A stretch of 64,000 nt of DNA from Thioclava sp. JE_KL1. Lineage in GTDB: Bacteria > Pseudomonadota > Alphaproteobacteria > Rhodobacterales > Rhodobacteraceae. Every line of letters begins with the position of its first letter. The stretch's first letter is position 1. Made by a program: the position numbers and the translations under genes. This document shows positions 43,875 through 53,234 of this stretch, piece after piece. The notes under the pieces were generated by a model. That model had not been told where the DNA came from, ran no database searches, and worked only from the letters and a program-made list of their open reading frames with translations. The stretch covers positions 1-64,000 of the forward strand of contig NZ_WBJS01000002.1 in the NCBI RefSeq assembly GCF_009296265.1, in the 5' to 3' direction.

Positions 43875-44857
43875 AACAGTATCAGGTCGTCGGCATCGGC
43901 AATGCCGTCGTGGACGTGATCGCGCAATGCGACGATAGCTTCCTCGAGCATATGGGCATCGAGAAAGGCATCATGCAGCTGATTGAACGTGAACGCGGCG
44001 AGACGCTGTACGGCGCCATGAAAGAGCGCACGCAGGCGCCGGGCGGCTCGGTCGGCAACACGATCGCGGGGCTGGGCAATCTGGGTCTGACTACCGCCTT
44101 TATCGGCCGGGTGCGCGACGACACGCTGGGGCGTTTCTACGAGGCGGCTCTGCATGGCGAGGGCACGGATTTCCCCAATCCGCCGGTGAAGGATGGCGAA
44201 CTGCCGACCTCGCGTTCGATGATCTTCGTGACGCCCGACGGTGAGCGCTCGATGAACACCTATCTGGGGATTTCGGCGGAGGTCTCGACGGAGGATGTGA
44301 GCCTCGAGGTGGTGGAGAACACGCAGATCCTGTTCCTCGAAGGCTATCTCTTCGACAAGGATCATGGGAAGGCCGCGTTCCTGAAGGCGGCGCAGGGCTG
44401 TCACCGGGGCGGCGGCAAGGCGGGAATCGCGCTCTCGGACCCGTTCTGCGTCGACCGTCACCGCGACGATTTCCGCCGTCTGGTGCGCGACCAGATGGAT
44501 TACGTGATCGGCAACCAGCACGAATGGGAATCGCTTTACCAGACCGATCTGGATGCAGCGCTGAAACAGGCCGCTGAGGAATGCGAACTGGTGGTCTGCA
44601 CGCGCTCGGGCGACGACGTGATCCTGATCCGTGGCGAGGAACGCGCGACGGTTCCGGTCAAGCGCGTGGTGCCGGTCGATGCGACGGGCGCGGGCGATCA
44701 GTTCGCGGCAGGCTTCCTCTACGGCTACGCGACGGGGCAGAGCCTCGAGACCGCGGGCAAGATGGGCTGCGCTGCGGCGGCCGAGGTGATCGGCCATTAC
44801 GGCGCACGGCCCGAGATCGATGTGAAGGCGCTGTTTGCAGAGCGCGGGCTCATCTGA
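43871..44857 (+). CDS. PfkB-family kinase, adenosine-kinase-like
   Basis: A 328-residue sugar/nucleoside kinase. The start is TTG 43871, since the conserved opening xKQYQVVGIGNAVVDVIAQ begins there and GAGGAG lies about 9 bases upstream. The PfkB signatures are GGSVGNTIAGLGNLG and DATGAGDQFAAGFLYG, the latter with the catalytic aspartate. Relatives phosphorylate adenosine or ribose-like sugars. It is coupled to nth by a 4-bp overlap. Confidence 0.85.
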   Translation: MKQYQVVGIGNAVVDVIAQCDDSFLEHMGIEKGIMQLIERERGETLYGAMKERTQAPGGSVGNTIAGLGNLGLTTAFIGRVRDDTLGRFYEAALHGEGTDFPNPPVKDGELPTSRSMIFVTPDGERSMNTYLGISAEVSTEDVSLEVVENTQILFLEGYLFDKDHGKAAFLKAAQGCHRGGGKAGIALSDPFCVDRHRDDFRRLVRDQMDYVIGNQHEWESLYQTDLDAALKQAAEECELVVCTRSGDDVILIRGEERATVPVKRVVPVDATGAGDQFAAGFLYGYATGQSLETAGKMGCAAAAEVIGHYGARPEIDVKALFAERGLI

Positions 44858-44865
44858 GCCTGTCT

Positions 44866-44890
44866 GGCGCGCCCGCGTTCAGGGCGCGCC
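44866..44890. terminator. Convergent terminator hairpin
   Basis: GGCGCGCCC pairs perfectly with GGGCGCGCC across a 7-base loop, between the convergent kinase and HIT genes. It has no clear T run. Confidence 0.6.
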
Positions 44891-44897
44891 GCAAGAC

Positions 44898-45278
44898 TTA
44901 ACGCATCAACAGCATCGGCCCGAGCGGGCGACCTGCAAGAATGTGCAGGTGGTAATGCGGCACTTCCTGCACGCCGTTCTCGCCCGCATTGGTGATGCCG
45001 CGATAGCCTTCGCCGCCTTCGCCCGGACTCGCGCCGGTCATCTTGCAGACCTCGGCCACGGTGCGGTGGAAATCGACGATCTCGGCATCGCTCGCCTCGG
45101 CGCAGAAATGATCGAGCGCGACATAGGCCCCTTTCGGGATCACCAGCACATGCTCGGGCGCTTTCGGGGCGATGTCGCGAAAGGCCAGCGTATGCTCGGT
45201 CTCCAGAACGGTGTCGTTCGGGATCTCGCCGCGCAGGATCTTGGCGAAGATGTTCTGATCGTCATAGGTATAGGCCAT
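44898..45278 (-). CDS. HIT-family nucleotide hydrolase
   Basis: A 126-residue histidine-triad protein (HINT type) that cleaves AMP derivatives. The triad reads HYHLHILAG near the C-terminus, and the start is the usual AYTYDDQNIFAKILRGEIP. It follows the glycosyltransferase-like gene on the same strand after 11 bp, so the two are probably transcribed together. Confidence 0.92.
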   Translation of the reverse strand: MAYTYDDQNIFAKILRGEIPNDTVLETEHTLAFRDIAPKAPEHVLVIPKGAYVALDHFCAEASDAEIVDFHRTVAEVCKMTGASPGEGGEGYRGITNAGENGVQEVPHYHLHILAGRPLGPMLLMR

Positions 45279-45289
45279 GGCCTCTCTCC

Positions 45290-46864
45290 TCAGTCGCGGA
45301 AGATGTAGTCGAGTTCGGCCAATTCCTGCGCCATATCGGAGGGGATGTCGAGCGCATGGGCCAGCGCGCGGGCGTTGTCCTCGATCTCGCCGCCCTCGCG
45401 CATGAGCGCGTAATTCTCGAACTCGGCGTCGCGGAGCCGCTCGGATTCGTGGTGCAGATCGGCGCGGATTGTCGGCAGCATCTGCTCCACCACCTGCGGC
45501 GGCGTGTGCTGCCCCGCGAGGCCGACGCGCTGCGCGTGCCCCTTGAGATAGTCGTCGGAGAACTGGCACTCGATCTCGAGGATGCGGGTCTGGCATTTGT
45601 CGCGGGTGAAATCTTCGATCACGTCGAGCTCGGCGGGATCGACGCAGATCACCATGCGGTCAGCGTTCTCGTGGTCGAAGACCATCCGCATCAGCGCGCG
45701 GCGGTGACGGTTACGCTTTTCCGGGCTGGTCTCGATCCCGCCGAGATCGGGCAGAGGGCCCATCTCGTTGAAGACGTAATCGAGCGCGGGGATCGAGGAG
45801 CGTTTGCGGAACTCGGCCACCAGCCGTTTCGCGACATGCCATTTCTTGCACAGGATCAGGGTCAGCGTGCGCTCGCGGCCCAAAGTCGCCTCCGCCTCCC
45901 AGAAGCGCGGTGCGAAGCGACGGCCAATGCGGCCGCGTCCGGTGAGGAAGCGATGCAGCGCGCGGCCCTCGTTCGAGACGGCGAAGTCCACGCCCTCGCG
46001 CGTCCACAGCTCGCCCAGACGCTGCTTCAGGTCGCGCGCTTCGGGGCTGATCTTGCGCGCGAAGAGGTAATCCTGCGCCAGCAGAAGATCGTAATGGTCG
46101 TTGTAGAAATTCGCGGGCATCCCGTAATCGGTGAACATCAGGAAGGTCAGCGTCCGGGTGCGGATCTCTGTCTCGGGGATCAGGTGATGGACGATGGTCT
46201 GGAAGAAGGTCTCGTCCGGGATCCATGTCGTGCGGAAGAACCGCATCACATCGGGCCGCGCCTTGATGAAATCGAGCACCTGTTCCATCGTGCGCCGCCG
46301 CAGACACCACCATTGCGAGCCGATCATCATCTGCAGATCGCCGGGCACCTCACGCGACAGCTTCAGCTGCTTTTGCAGGTTATAGGCGAGGTAGAACCGC
46401 TTGGGCTGATTGCGCTCGTTGAACCAGTGGCGATAGACCAGCCGGTCTTCCTTCATCCCCGTCTTGATCCAGCCCGACGAAAAGAAGTCGAAGCTTTCGA
46501 TGTAATCGACCTCTTCCGCATCGAGGAAGTTATGCGCGTACTCGGCCGATTTGATCTGCATGCAATCGCCCGAGAGCATGTAGAAATGCGTGGCGCGCGG
46601 GAAATCGGCGACGGCGGCTTTTACTGCTTCCAGAGTCGCGGCGACGAGGCTCCATTCGCCCCAGCCGCATTTGACGCGCTTTTTCGCGAAGGTGACATTG
46701 GGATTGGCATCGAGCGCGCTGCGCAGCTTGCGGTAATGTTCGGGCTTGGCGCGCGCGTCGAAATGGATCGCCACATAATCGCCTGTCTGCGTCAGCCGTT
46801 CCGCCTGCGCGATGATCCCGTCAGGATCCTTATGGGTCAGAAGAATAAAGGCGATTCGGGCCAT
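45290..46864 (-). CDS. GT14-like beta-1,6-N-acetylglucosaminyltransferase with DUF5928-type C-terminus
   Basis: A 524-residue protein. The first 260 residues match the core-2/I-branching glycosyltransferase family (ARIAFILLTHKDP, CGWGEWSLVAATLEA, FYMLSGDCMQIKS, and WIPDETFFQT). The remaining half (from about residue 300) contains KRNRHRRALMRMVFDHE and a helical tail; I relate it to DUF5928. No signal peptide is present. It is divergent from a sulfotransferase gene. Both would modify a surface polysaccharide, a pairing that I take from context. Confidence 0.75.
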   Translation of the reverse strand: MARIAFILLTHKDPDGIIAQAERLTQTGDYVAIHFDARAKPEHYRKLRSALDANPNVTFAKKRVKCGWGEWSLVAATLEAVKAAVADFPRATHFYMLSGDCMQIKSAEYAHNFLDAEEVDYIESFDFFSSGWIKTGMKEDRLVYRHWFNERNQPKRFYLAYNLQKQLKLSREVPGDLQMMIGSQWWCLRRRTMEQVLDFIKARPDVMRFFRTTWIPDETFFQTIVHHLIPETEIRTRTLTFLMFTDYGMPANFYNDHYDLLLAQDYLFARKISPEARDLKQRLGELWTREGVDFAVSNEGRALHRFLTGRGRIGRRFAPRFWEAEATLGRERTLTLILCKKWHVAKRLVAEFRKRSSIPALDYVFNEMGPLPDLGGIETSPEKRNRHRRALMRMVFDHENADRMVICVDPAELDVIEDFTRDKCQTRILEIECQFSDDYLKGHAQRVGLAGQHTPPQVVEQMLPTIRADLHHESERLRDAEFENYALMREGGEIEDNARALAHALDIPSDMAQELAELDYIFRD

Positions 46865-47014
46865 ACGGGAAACGATGCGATGTCACTTGCTGGTATTATC
46901 CGACTTGTTAGCCGGAATGAGCGTTGAAAAGACAGGACTTCTTTGCTCTTTACTCGATATTTATTATGTCTGCGTTACCCGGTCACGGGTATGCGACCTT
47001 CTGGAGGGCTTTGA

Positions 47015-47833
47015 ATGGGATTTCCCGGAACCTGGATGACCGAGAGCGAAAGCATGGTGTATCGCGTCGTGCCGAAATGCGCCTGCTCCTCCATCGGACA
47101 GATCATGTTCTATTCCGATCACGGGAAATTCTTCGACGGCGACATCCACGATTCCAAGACCGGGCTGCATAAGTGGTCGCAGGACGAAAGCCAGCAGCCG
47201 ATCACCGAGAATGTGGTGGCGCACAAAAGCTACGCCTTCACCTGCGTGCGCAATCCTTATCAGCGCATCCTGTCGTCCTTCTTTGACAAGATCGCGGGCA
47301 TCCAGCGCAACGGCAAACGCTATCGCGGCAAGCTGGTGCCGCAGCTGATCCAGAAATACGGGATCGAGGTCGGCTCTCCCGAGGACGATTTCGATTTCGA
47401 TCAGGTCGCCTCGTTCCGCCGCTTCCTGCTGTTTGCGCGCGACACGATCCGTTGGCGCCGCCCGATGGAGCCGGACATTCACTGGTCGGCCATGTCGGGT
47501 CATATCTCGACCTTCATCGTCAACGGCGGGCGCTACGACAACATCTTCTTCACCGAGAAATTCAACGAAGGCATGCAGTCGGTGCTCGACGCGGTCGAAA
47601 CGCCGGTGAAAGTCGATCTGGCCAAGGTGCCGCGGTTCAACGAATCCGAAGGGCATGGGCCGAAGCGCGCGCATAAGGTTAGCGATTATTTCGACGACCT
47701 GTCGCGCCACCTGATCTGGGAAATCTACAAGAAGGATTTCCAGCTGTTCCAATACGATTTCGACGATCCGGACAACAAGATGCCGGTGGGCGAGGTCGAT
47801 TTGGACGAGGTGCACGCCAAGCTGGGCGACTGA
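47015..47833 (+). CDS. Sulfotransferase family 2 protein
   Basis: A 272-residue enzyme that would transfer sulfate from PAPS to a carbohydrate. The 5' phosphosulfate loop is VVPKCACSS (18-26) and the 3' phosphate motif is CVRNPYQRILSSF (R79, S87). There is no N-terminal membrane anchor, so it is probably cytoplasmic. CTGGAGGG lies upstream of the start. It is divergent from the glycosyltransferase at 45290 and abuts moaE at its 3' end. Confidence 0.85.
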   Translation: MGFPGTWMTESESMVYRVVPKCACSSIGQIMFYSDHGKFFDGDIHDSKTGLHKWSQDESQQPITENVVAHKSYAFTCVRNPYQRILSSFFDKIAGIQRNGKRYRGKLVPQLIQKYGIEVGSPEDDFDFDQVASFRRFLLFARDTIRWRRPMEPDIHWSAMSGHISTFIVNGGRYDNIFFTEKFNEGMQSVLDAVETPVKVDLAKVPRFNESEGHGPKRAHKVSDYFDDLSRHLIWEIYKKDFQLFQYDFDDPDNKMPVGEVDLDEVHAKLGD

Positions 47834-48274
47834 TCACCAGCGTTTCAGCGCATCCTCGTCTTCATCCTTCGCGGCGACCCAGGAGGTGCCCTCGGGTCCG
47901 TGTTCCTTCTTCCAGAAGGGCGCGCGGGATTTCAGGTAATCCATCAGGAACTCGGCGGCTTCAAACGCCGCGACGCGGTGGCGTGCGGCGGTGGCGACCA
48001 TCATGATCTGCTCGCCCACGCCCAGCCGTCCGTGGCGGTGGATGACGGTCACATCCGACAGGCTCCAACGCTCAACCGCTTGATCGACGATCTTCGCGAT
48101 AGCACGCTCGGTCATTCCGGGGTAATGCTCCAGCTCCAGCGCTTCCATCGCGCCGGTGTCGTCGCGCACGATGCCGGTGAAGCTGACGACGGCGCCGACA
48201 TCCGCGCGGCCCGTGCCGAAATCGGCAAGCTCTGCGCCCAGATCGAAGGGCTCGGCCTGAACGGAGACTTTCAT
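47834..48274 (-). CDS. moaE: Molybdopterin synthase catalytic subunit MoaE
   Basis: A 146-residue large subunit that inserts sulfur into cyclic pyranopterin to form molybdopterin. Typical segments are VGAVVSFTGIVRDD, LEHYPGMTERAI, VTVIHRHGRLGVGE, and DYLKSRAPFWKKE with the catalytic lysine pair. It is the last gene of the leftward uvrC operon and follows moaD after 1 bp. The product supplies cofactor to enzymes such as the formate dehydrogenase encoded later in this window. Confidence 0.95.
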   Translation of the reverse strand: MKVSVQAEPFDLGAELADFGTGRADVGAVVSFTGIVRDDTGAMEALELEHYPGMTERAIAKIVDQAVERWSLSDVTVIHRHGRLGVGEQIMMVATAARHRVAAFEAAEFLMDYLKSRAPFWKKEHGPEGTSWVAAKDEDEDALKRW

Positions 48275-48275
48275 C

Positions 48276-48524
48276 TCAGCCCCCCGTCATCGGCGGGAAG
48301 AAGGCCACCTCGCGCACGCCTTCGAGCGGCGCGTCGAACTCTGCCAGATCCTGATCGAGCGCGACGCGCAGGGCGGAAATGTCGGCAAAAGCCGCCTCGT
48401 AGCGCGGCTCGCGGGCCTTCAGCTCTTCGACCAGATCGGCCACGGTCACGGCCTGCGTCTCGACCTTCTCGCGCGGCAGGCCGATCCGCTCGCGGACCCA
48501 CGCGAAATAGAGCACGTCAATCAT
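48276..48524 (-). CDS. moaD: Molybdopterin synthase sulfur carrier MoaD
   Basis: An 82-residue ubiquitin-like sulfur carrier ending in the required Gly-Gly (FFPPMTGG), which is thiocarboxylated for transfer to the pterin. It starts MIDVLYFAWVRERIG. It overlaps the end of pgsA by 8 bp and precedes moaE by 1 bp. Confidence 0.93.
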   Translation of the reverse strand: MIDVLYFAWVRERIGLPREKVETQAVTVADLVEELKAREPRYEAAFADISALRVALDQDLAEFDAPLEGVREVAFFPPMTGG

Positions 48525-49146
48525 GGCTCGGCTCCTTCAGATAGGGCAGGGCCTTGCGGAAATAGTCCCAGCCGGTGATCGCGGTCAGCACGGCGGCGAT
48601 CCAGATCAGCGCGAGACCGACATGGGTCGCGAAATCGGCAGGCGTGGCTCCCAAGCGGATATCGCCTTCGCCTGCGCGCGGGGCCTGACCCTGTTCGAGA
48701 TAGGCGAGCCCGGTGCCGAGGAACAGCACGGCAATCGCCACCATCTGCGCGGTGGTCTTCCATTTGGCGAGCTTCGTGACCCGCAGCCGCCCGGCATCCG
48801 CGCCGAGGAATTCGCGCAGCCCCGAGACGAAGACCTCGCGGAACAGGATCACGGTGGCAGGCAGGATCAGCCACGGGTTCATGCCCGAATAGCCGGTCAG
48901 CACCACCAGCGCGATCACCACCATCGCCTTGTCGGCGATGGGGTCGAGCATCGCGCCGAAGCGGCTCTCCTGTTTCCACGCCCGGGCAAGGTAGCCGTCG
49001 AACCAGTCGGTGACGGCCGCGGTGATGAACAGCGCAAGCGCCAGCCAGTCGGCCCAGGGGCGAGAAAAATAAAGGAACAAGACCGCCACACCGGGGGCAG
49101 CCAAGAGCCTGAGCACGGTCAGGATATTGGGAAGGGTCCATTTCAT
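48517..49146 (-). CDS. pgsA: CDP-diacylglycerol--glycerol-3-phosphate 3-phosphatidyltransferase
   Basis: A 209-residue membrane enzyme of phosphatidylglycerol synthesis. The CDP-alcohol motif D-x2-D-G-x2-A-R-x8-G-x3-D-x3-D is complete in DWFDGYLARAW and FGAMLDPIADK. Several hydrophobic helices surround it. ATG 49146 is chosen; a TTG three codons earlier is less likely. It sits between the lysine-aminomutase-like gene and moaD in the operon. Confidence 0.93.
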   Translation of the reverse strand: MKWTLPNILTVLRLLAAPGVAVLFLYFSRPWADWLALALFITAAVTDWFDGYLARAWKQESRFGAMLDPIADKAMVVIALVVLTGYSGMNPWLILPATVILFREVFVSGLREFLGADAGRLRVTKLAKWKTTAQMVAIAVLFLGTGLAYLEQGQAPRAGEGDIRLGATPADFATHVGLALIWIAAVLTAITGWDYFRKALPYLKEPSHD

Positions 49147-49191
49147 GGGAGGCAACCTAGCTGCGTGGTTCGCAAAGCGGAAGAGGGCGCG

Positions 49192-50250
49192 TTAACGGGT
49201 CGCGGGATCGCGATATGCATGCACCGCCCCATTACGGTCGGTAACGCGCCAGTCTCCGGGGGTGTCGCCCGGTGTGAAGTGGTCCGAGGTGATCGGCACC
49301 TTGCCGTGCCCGCCGGGGATGTCGAGCACGTAGCTGGGCAGCATCGTGCCCGAGCAGCGGCGGCGCAGTTCGGCCATCAGCGCGCGCCCTTCCGCGATGG
49401 TGGTGCGGAAATGCGAGGTGCCGCGGGCGAGGTCGCAATGGTGTAGATAATAGGGTTTGACCCGCAGTTTGGTGAGGGCGCGGAACAGCGCCTCCAGCGC
49501 GTCGGCACTCGCGTTGACGCCGCGCAACAGCACGGTTTGCGACAGCATCGGGATGCCGCGATCCACCAGTCGCGCGATGGCATCGCGGGCGGCGGGTGTG
49601 AGTTCCTGCGCGTGATTGGTGTGCAGCACGATCCACGCGGTCGGTGCGGCGCGCAGGATGGTGCAAAGCATCTCGGTGATCCGCTCGGGGGCGACCACCG
49701 GCACGCGGGTATGCAGCCGGATCTGGTCGAGATGCGCGATTGCGGAGAGGCGGTCGAGCACCGCGCCCAGCCTGCGCGTCGAGAGCGTCAGTGGATCGCC
49801 TCCGGTCAGGATCACCTCGCGAATGGCCGGGGTCGCCGCGATGTAATCGAGCGCCTGCGTCAATTGGTCTTCCGGCAGCGGCCCGGTTTCGCCCACCGTC
49901 TCGCGGCGGAAGCAGAAGCGGCAATAGACGTCGCAGGTCTTCGTAATGTGCAGGATCACCCGGTCGGGATAGCGATGCGTCAGGCCCGGCGCGGGAGAAT
50001 GCGCGTCGTCGCCGATCGGGTCTTCCAGCTCTTCGGGGCGGGTGAGCAGTTCGCCAGCGGTGGGCACGAATTGCGCGGCGACCGGATCGGTCGGATCGGC
50101 AATCGCCTCGCGCATCTCGGGCGTCACGCGGATGCGGAACTCTTGGGCCACGCGCTCCAGATCGGCGCGCGTAGCCGAGGTGGTCAGCCCGTCGCGTTCG
50201 AGATCGGCCACGCGGGTCAGCGCGCGGGGGTGGCGGCTGTGATCGGTCAT
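49192..50250 (-). CDS. Lysine-2,3-aminomutase-like radical SAM protein
   Basis: A 352-residue radical SAM enzyme. The cluster motif CDVYCRFC (C106, C110, C113) is intact, followed by ILTGGDPL, the family SAM/PLP element, and a later PYYLHHCDLARGTSHF. Short members of this family act as EpmB, which makes beta-lysine for elongation factor P; others are catabolic. No efp or epmA is nearby. It starts 1 bp after the uvrC stop, so it belongs to the uvrC operon. Confidence 0.85.
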   Translation of the reverse strand: MTDHSRHPRALTRVADLERDGLTTSATRADLERVAQEFRIRVTPEMREAIADPTDPVAAQFVPTAGELLTRPEELEDPIGDDAHSPAPGLTHRYPDRVILHITKTCDVYCRFCFRRETVGETGPLPEDQLTQALDYIAATPAIREVILTGGDPLTLSTRRLGAVLDRLSAIAHLDQIRLHTRVPVVAPERITEMLCTILRAAPTAWIVLHTNHAQELTPAARDAIARLVDRGIPMLSQTVLLRGVNASADALEALFRALTKLRVKPYYLHHCDLARGTSHFRTTIAEGRALMAELRRRCSGTMLPSYVLDIPGGHGKVPITSDHFTPGDTPGDWRVTDRNGAVHAYRDPATR

Positions 50251-50251
50251 C

Positions 50252-52159
50252 TCAGCCCTTCTCGTTGAAGAAATTGTGGATCGTCTCGGCCATCGCCTCG
50301 GAGATACCGTCGACCTCCATAAGATCGATTGGTGCCGCGCGGCTGACCGCCTTGGCGGAGCCGAAATGCGCGAGCAGCGCGCGCTTGCGGGCCGCCCCGA
50401 TGCCCGGGACCTCATCCAGCGGGTTCGCCATCTGCGCCTTGGCGCGTTTCGCGCGGTGGGTGCCGATGGCCCAGCGGTGCGCCTCGTCGCGCAGGCGCTG
50501 GATGTAATAAAGAACCGGCGATTGCCGGGGCAGGGCGATGGGGCGCTGACCCGTGCGGTGGAATTCTTCCTTGCCGTGGTCGCGGTCCACGCCTTTCGCG
50601 ACACCGACCATTGCGACGTCGCTCACGCCCATCTCGTCCATGATCTCACGCACCGCCGAAACCTGCCCGGCGCCACCGTCGATCAGCAGAAGATCGGGCC
50701 ACGCCTCGGATTTGCGCTCCGGGTCTTCCTTCAGCAACCGGGTGAAGCGGCGCGTCAGCACCTCTTTCATCATCCCGAAATCGTCGCCCGGCGTCAGGTC
50801 GGCATTCTTGATGTTGAACTTGCGATACTGGCTTTTGATGAAGCCCTCGGGCCCTGCGACGATCATCCCGCCCACGGCATGCGCGCCCTGAATATGCGAG
50901 TTGTCGTAGACCTCGATCCGCTGCGGCGGCTTCTCCAGCCCGAAGGCCTCGGCCACGCCGGCCAGCAGTTTCGCCTGCGCTGCAGATTCCGACATCTTCC
51001 GACCAAGGCTCTCACGGGCATTGCGCGCGGCATTTTCGACCAGCTCTGCCTTTTCGCCGCGCTGCGGGACCGTGATCTCGACCTTGCGCTCCGCGCGTTC
51101 GGAGAGGAATTCGCTTACCAGTTCCTCATCCTCGACCGGATGAGACAGCAGGATCAGCTTCGGCGGCGGGCGGTTCGTGTAGAACTGCGCGATGAAGGCC
51201 TGCAGGATTTCAGGCGCCTCGGCGCCGGAGCCGGTCTTGGGATAGAAGTCGTGATTGCCCCAGCTCTGGTTCGCGCGGATGAAGAAGACCTGCACACAGG
51301 CCTGCCCGCCCTCCTGATGGAGCGCGATCACATCGGCCTCGGCGGTGCTGCGCGGGTTGATCCCCTGACTCTGCTGCACATTGGTCAGCGCCTTGATCCG
51401 GTCGCGCAGCGCGGCGGCGCGCTCGAATTCCATATCGTCGGAGGCTTGCTGCATCTGTTCGGCCAGCTCGCGCTGGATCGTGGTGGACTTGCCTTGCAGG
51501 AACCGCTTCGCATCGTCGACGAGCGCTGCGTAATCCTCCTCGGAGATCTTGCCGACGCAGGGCCCCGAGCAACGCTTGATCTGATATTGCAGACAGGGGC
51601 GCGTGCGGGTCTCGAACATCGAATCCGAGCAGTTGCGCAGCAGGAAGACCCGCTCCAGCTGGTTCAGCGTGCGGTTCACCGCGCTCGCGCTCGCGAAGGG
51701 GCCGAAGTAATGGCCCTTCTCTTTGCGCGCGCCGCGGTGCTTCTTGATCATCGGATAGGGGTGGTCCGTCGCGATCAGGATATTGGGAAAGCTTTTGTCG
51801 TCCCGTGCGAGCACGTTGTAGCGCGGCTTGAGCTGCTTGATCAGGTTCTGCTCAAGCAGCAGCGCCTCGGTCTCGGTCCGCGTCGTGAGGAACATCATCG
51901 AGGCGGTCTCATGGATCATCCGGGCGATCCGCGCCGAGTGTCCCGAGGGGCGTGCATAGTTCGAAACGCGCGCCTTCAGGTTGCGCGCCTTGCCGACGTA
52001 AAGCACCTCGCCCTTCGCGTTCAGCATCCGATAGACGCCCGGTGAGCCGTCGAGGCGCTTGAGGTAATCCGCGATCAGCGCATGGCCCGTCATCCCGTGT
52101 TGCGGGCGCGTGGCCGCCGGGGGATCGAGGGCGTCGTTGCTGTTTACGTCGTCATTCAT
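50252..52159 (-). CDS. uvrC: Excinuclease ABC subunit C
   Basis: A 635-residue repair nuclease. The GIY-YIG domain ([18 protein letters not shown]) makes the 3' cut, the UVR motif lies near residues 205-240, and the C-terminal RNase H-like domain ([24 protein letters not shown]) makes the 5' cut. A helix-hairpin-helix ends the protein. The chosen ATG at 52159 adds an N-terminal tail of about 20 residues. It is first in the operon read uvrC, lysine-aminomutase-like, pgsA, moaD, moaE. Confidence 0.96.
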   Translation of the reverse strand: MNDDVNSNDALDPPAATRPQHGMTGHALIADYLKRLDGSPGVYRMLNAKGEVLYVGKARNLKARVSNYARPSGHSARIARMIHETASMMFLTTRTETEALLLEQNLIKQLKPRYNVLARDDKSFPNILIATDHPYPMIKKHRGARKEKGHYFGPFASASAVNRTLNQLERVFLLRNCSDSMFETRTRPCLQYQIKRCSGPCVGKISEEDYAALVDDAKRFLQGKSTTIQRELAEQMQQASDDMEFERAAALRDRIKALTNVQQSQGINPRSTAEADVIALHQEGGQACVQVFFIRANQSWGNHDFYPKTGSGAEAPEILQAFIAQFYTNRPPPKLILLSHPVEDEELVSEFLSERAERKVEITVPQRGEKAELVENAARNARESLGRKMSESAAQAKLLAGVAEAFGLEKPPQRIEVYDNSHIQGAHAVGGMIVAGPEGFIKSQYRKFNIKNADLTPGDDFGMMKEVLTRRFTRLLKEDPERKSEAWPDLLLIDGGAGQVSAVREIMDEMGVSDVAMVGVAKGVDRDHGKEEFHRTGQRPIALPRQSPVLYYIQRLRDEAHRWAIGTHRAKRAKAQMANPLDEVPGIGAARKRALLAHFGSAKAVSRAAPIDLMEVDGISEAMAETIHNFFNEKG

Positions 52160-52457
52160 GAGCTGGCTTCGATTCTCCCCTGTGGCTGCAACCTCGCGAA
52201 GACGTTTTCAAGGAAAAACATGTCCACGAAATTTGGGGATAACTCTGTTGGCAAACATGTGGGACCGTGGGTTCCGACCTTAATATAAGGGTTGATAGAG
52301 TGTTTGCTCATTTTTTGAGCAAGTTACGAGTGCGTTGATTTCATTGAGAAATTTTTCGCACACTCGCCAAGCTATTGAAAGGATTACTACTTTTGTGACG
52401 GTACTGTTACAAGCCGCCGCGCAGTGCACAACTTTGGCCTGCGATTCGTTTTCAGGC
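52160..52457. promoter_or_regulatory. AT-rich upstream region of uvrC with small palindromes
   Basis: This 298-bp gap is clearly more AT-rich than its flanks. It holds CCTTA-ATA-TAAGG at 52278-52290, a TTGCTCA/TGAGCAA hairpin with a T5 loop at 52304-52322, and two AAACATGT copies near 52215 and 52254. It must carry the uvrC promoter. I see no LexA-type GTTC-N7-GTTC site of alphaproteobacteria. No gene is seen. Confidence 0.4.
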
Positions 52458-53234
52458 TCATTCCGGACCTAATACATCGGGGGTCCGCCAGCCCAAATGT
52501 TGGCCTCCATCGACGCAGAGCAACTGCCCTGTGACGGCCGGCGCGTCCATGAAATATCCCAGCGCCGCGACGATATCTGCAGGGTCTGCGCCGCGTTCGA
52601 GGATCGTCGCCGCGCGCTGCCGGTTGAAGTGCTCTTCAGACTGGCGGGCGCCTTGCAGGGTCGGGCCGGGGCCGATCGCGTTCACACGTATAGCGGGAGC
52701 CAGCGCCTGCGCACTCGTCTGCGTGAGAGTCCACAGACCCATCTTCGCGAGCGTGTAGGTCATGAACTCCGGCGTCAGCTTGCGCATCCGCTGATCGACC
52801 ATGTTGATCACCAGCGCGCGGGCCTTGGGCTCCGCACTTGAGCGGTCGGCTTCCGGGGCCTGCGCCGCAAAATGCTGGATCAGCACGAAGGGCGCGCGCA
52901 GGTTCGACCCGATATGCCGGTCCCAGCTTTCGCGCGTGGCCGAGCGGATCGTGTCGTATTCGAAAATCGAGGCGTTGTTGATCAGCAGATCGAGAGGCCC
53001 GTCGAGCAGTTGCGCCGCGCGGGGCACCAGTTCCGCCGTCGCGGCCTCGTCCAGTAGATCGGCCTGCACGATCTCGGCGCGCACGCCTTTCGCACGGGCC
53101 TCCGCAGCCGTTGCTTCCGCATCCTCTGCGGAGCCGTGATAATGGATTGCGACGTCCACGCCGCGCTCGGCCAGATAAAGCGCCATCGCGCGTCCCAGCC
53201 GTTTCGCGCCGCCTGTCACCAATGCTCGTTTCAT
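52458..53234 (-). CDS. SDR-family oxidoreductase, pteridine-reductase-like
   Basis: A 258-residue short-chain dehydrogenase. The cofactor motif TGGAKRLGRAMA resembles FolM/pteridine reductases more than typical SDRs, and the YTLAKMGLWTLTQ segment holds the active Y and K. INNASIFEYD is the NNAS motif. It starts 4 bp inside the antiporter gene end (ATGA overlap) and closes the operon. Confidence 0.82.
   Translation of the reverse strand: MKRALVTGGAKRLGRAMALYLAERGVDVAIHYHGSAEDAEATAAEARAKGVRAEIVQADLLDEAATAELVPRAAQLLDGPLDLLINNASIFEYDTIRSATRESWDRHIGSNLRAPFVLIQHFAAQAPEADRSSAEPKARALVINMVDQRMRKLTPEFMTYTLAKMGLWTLTQTSAQALAPAIRVNAIGPGPTLQGARQSEEHFNRQRAATILERGADPADIVAALGYFMDAPAVTGQLLCVDGGQHLGWRTPDVLGPE

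Noticed and set aside
44866-44890. Perfect GC hairpin as a mobile-element end
   Set aside because: It lies directly between convergent gene ends and is better explained as a terminator; no flanking duplication is seen.
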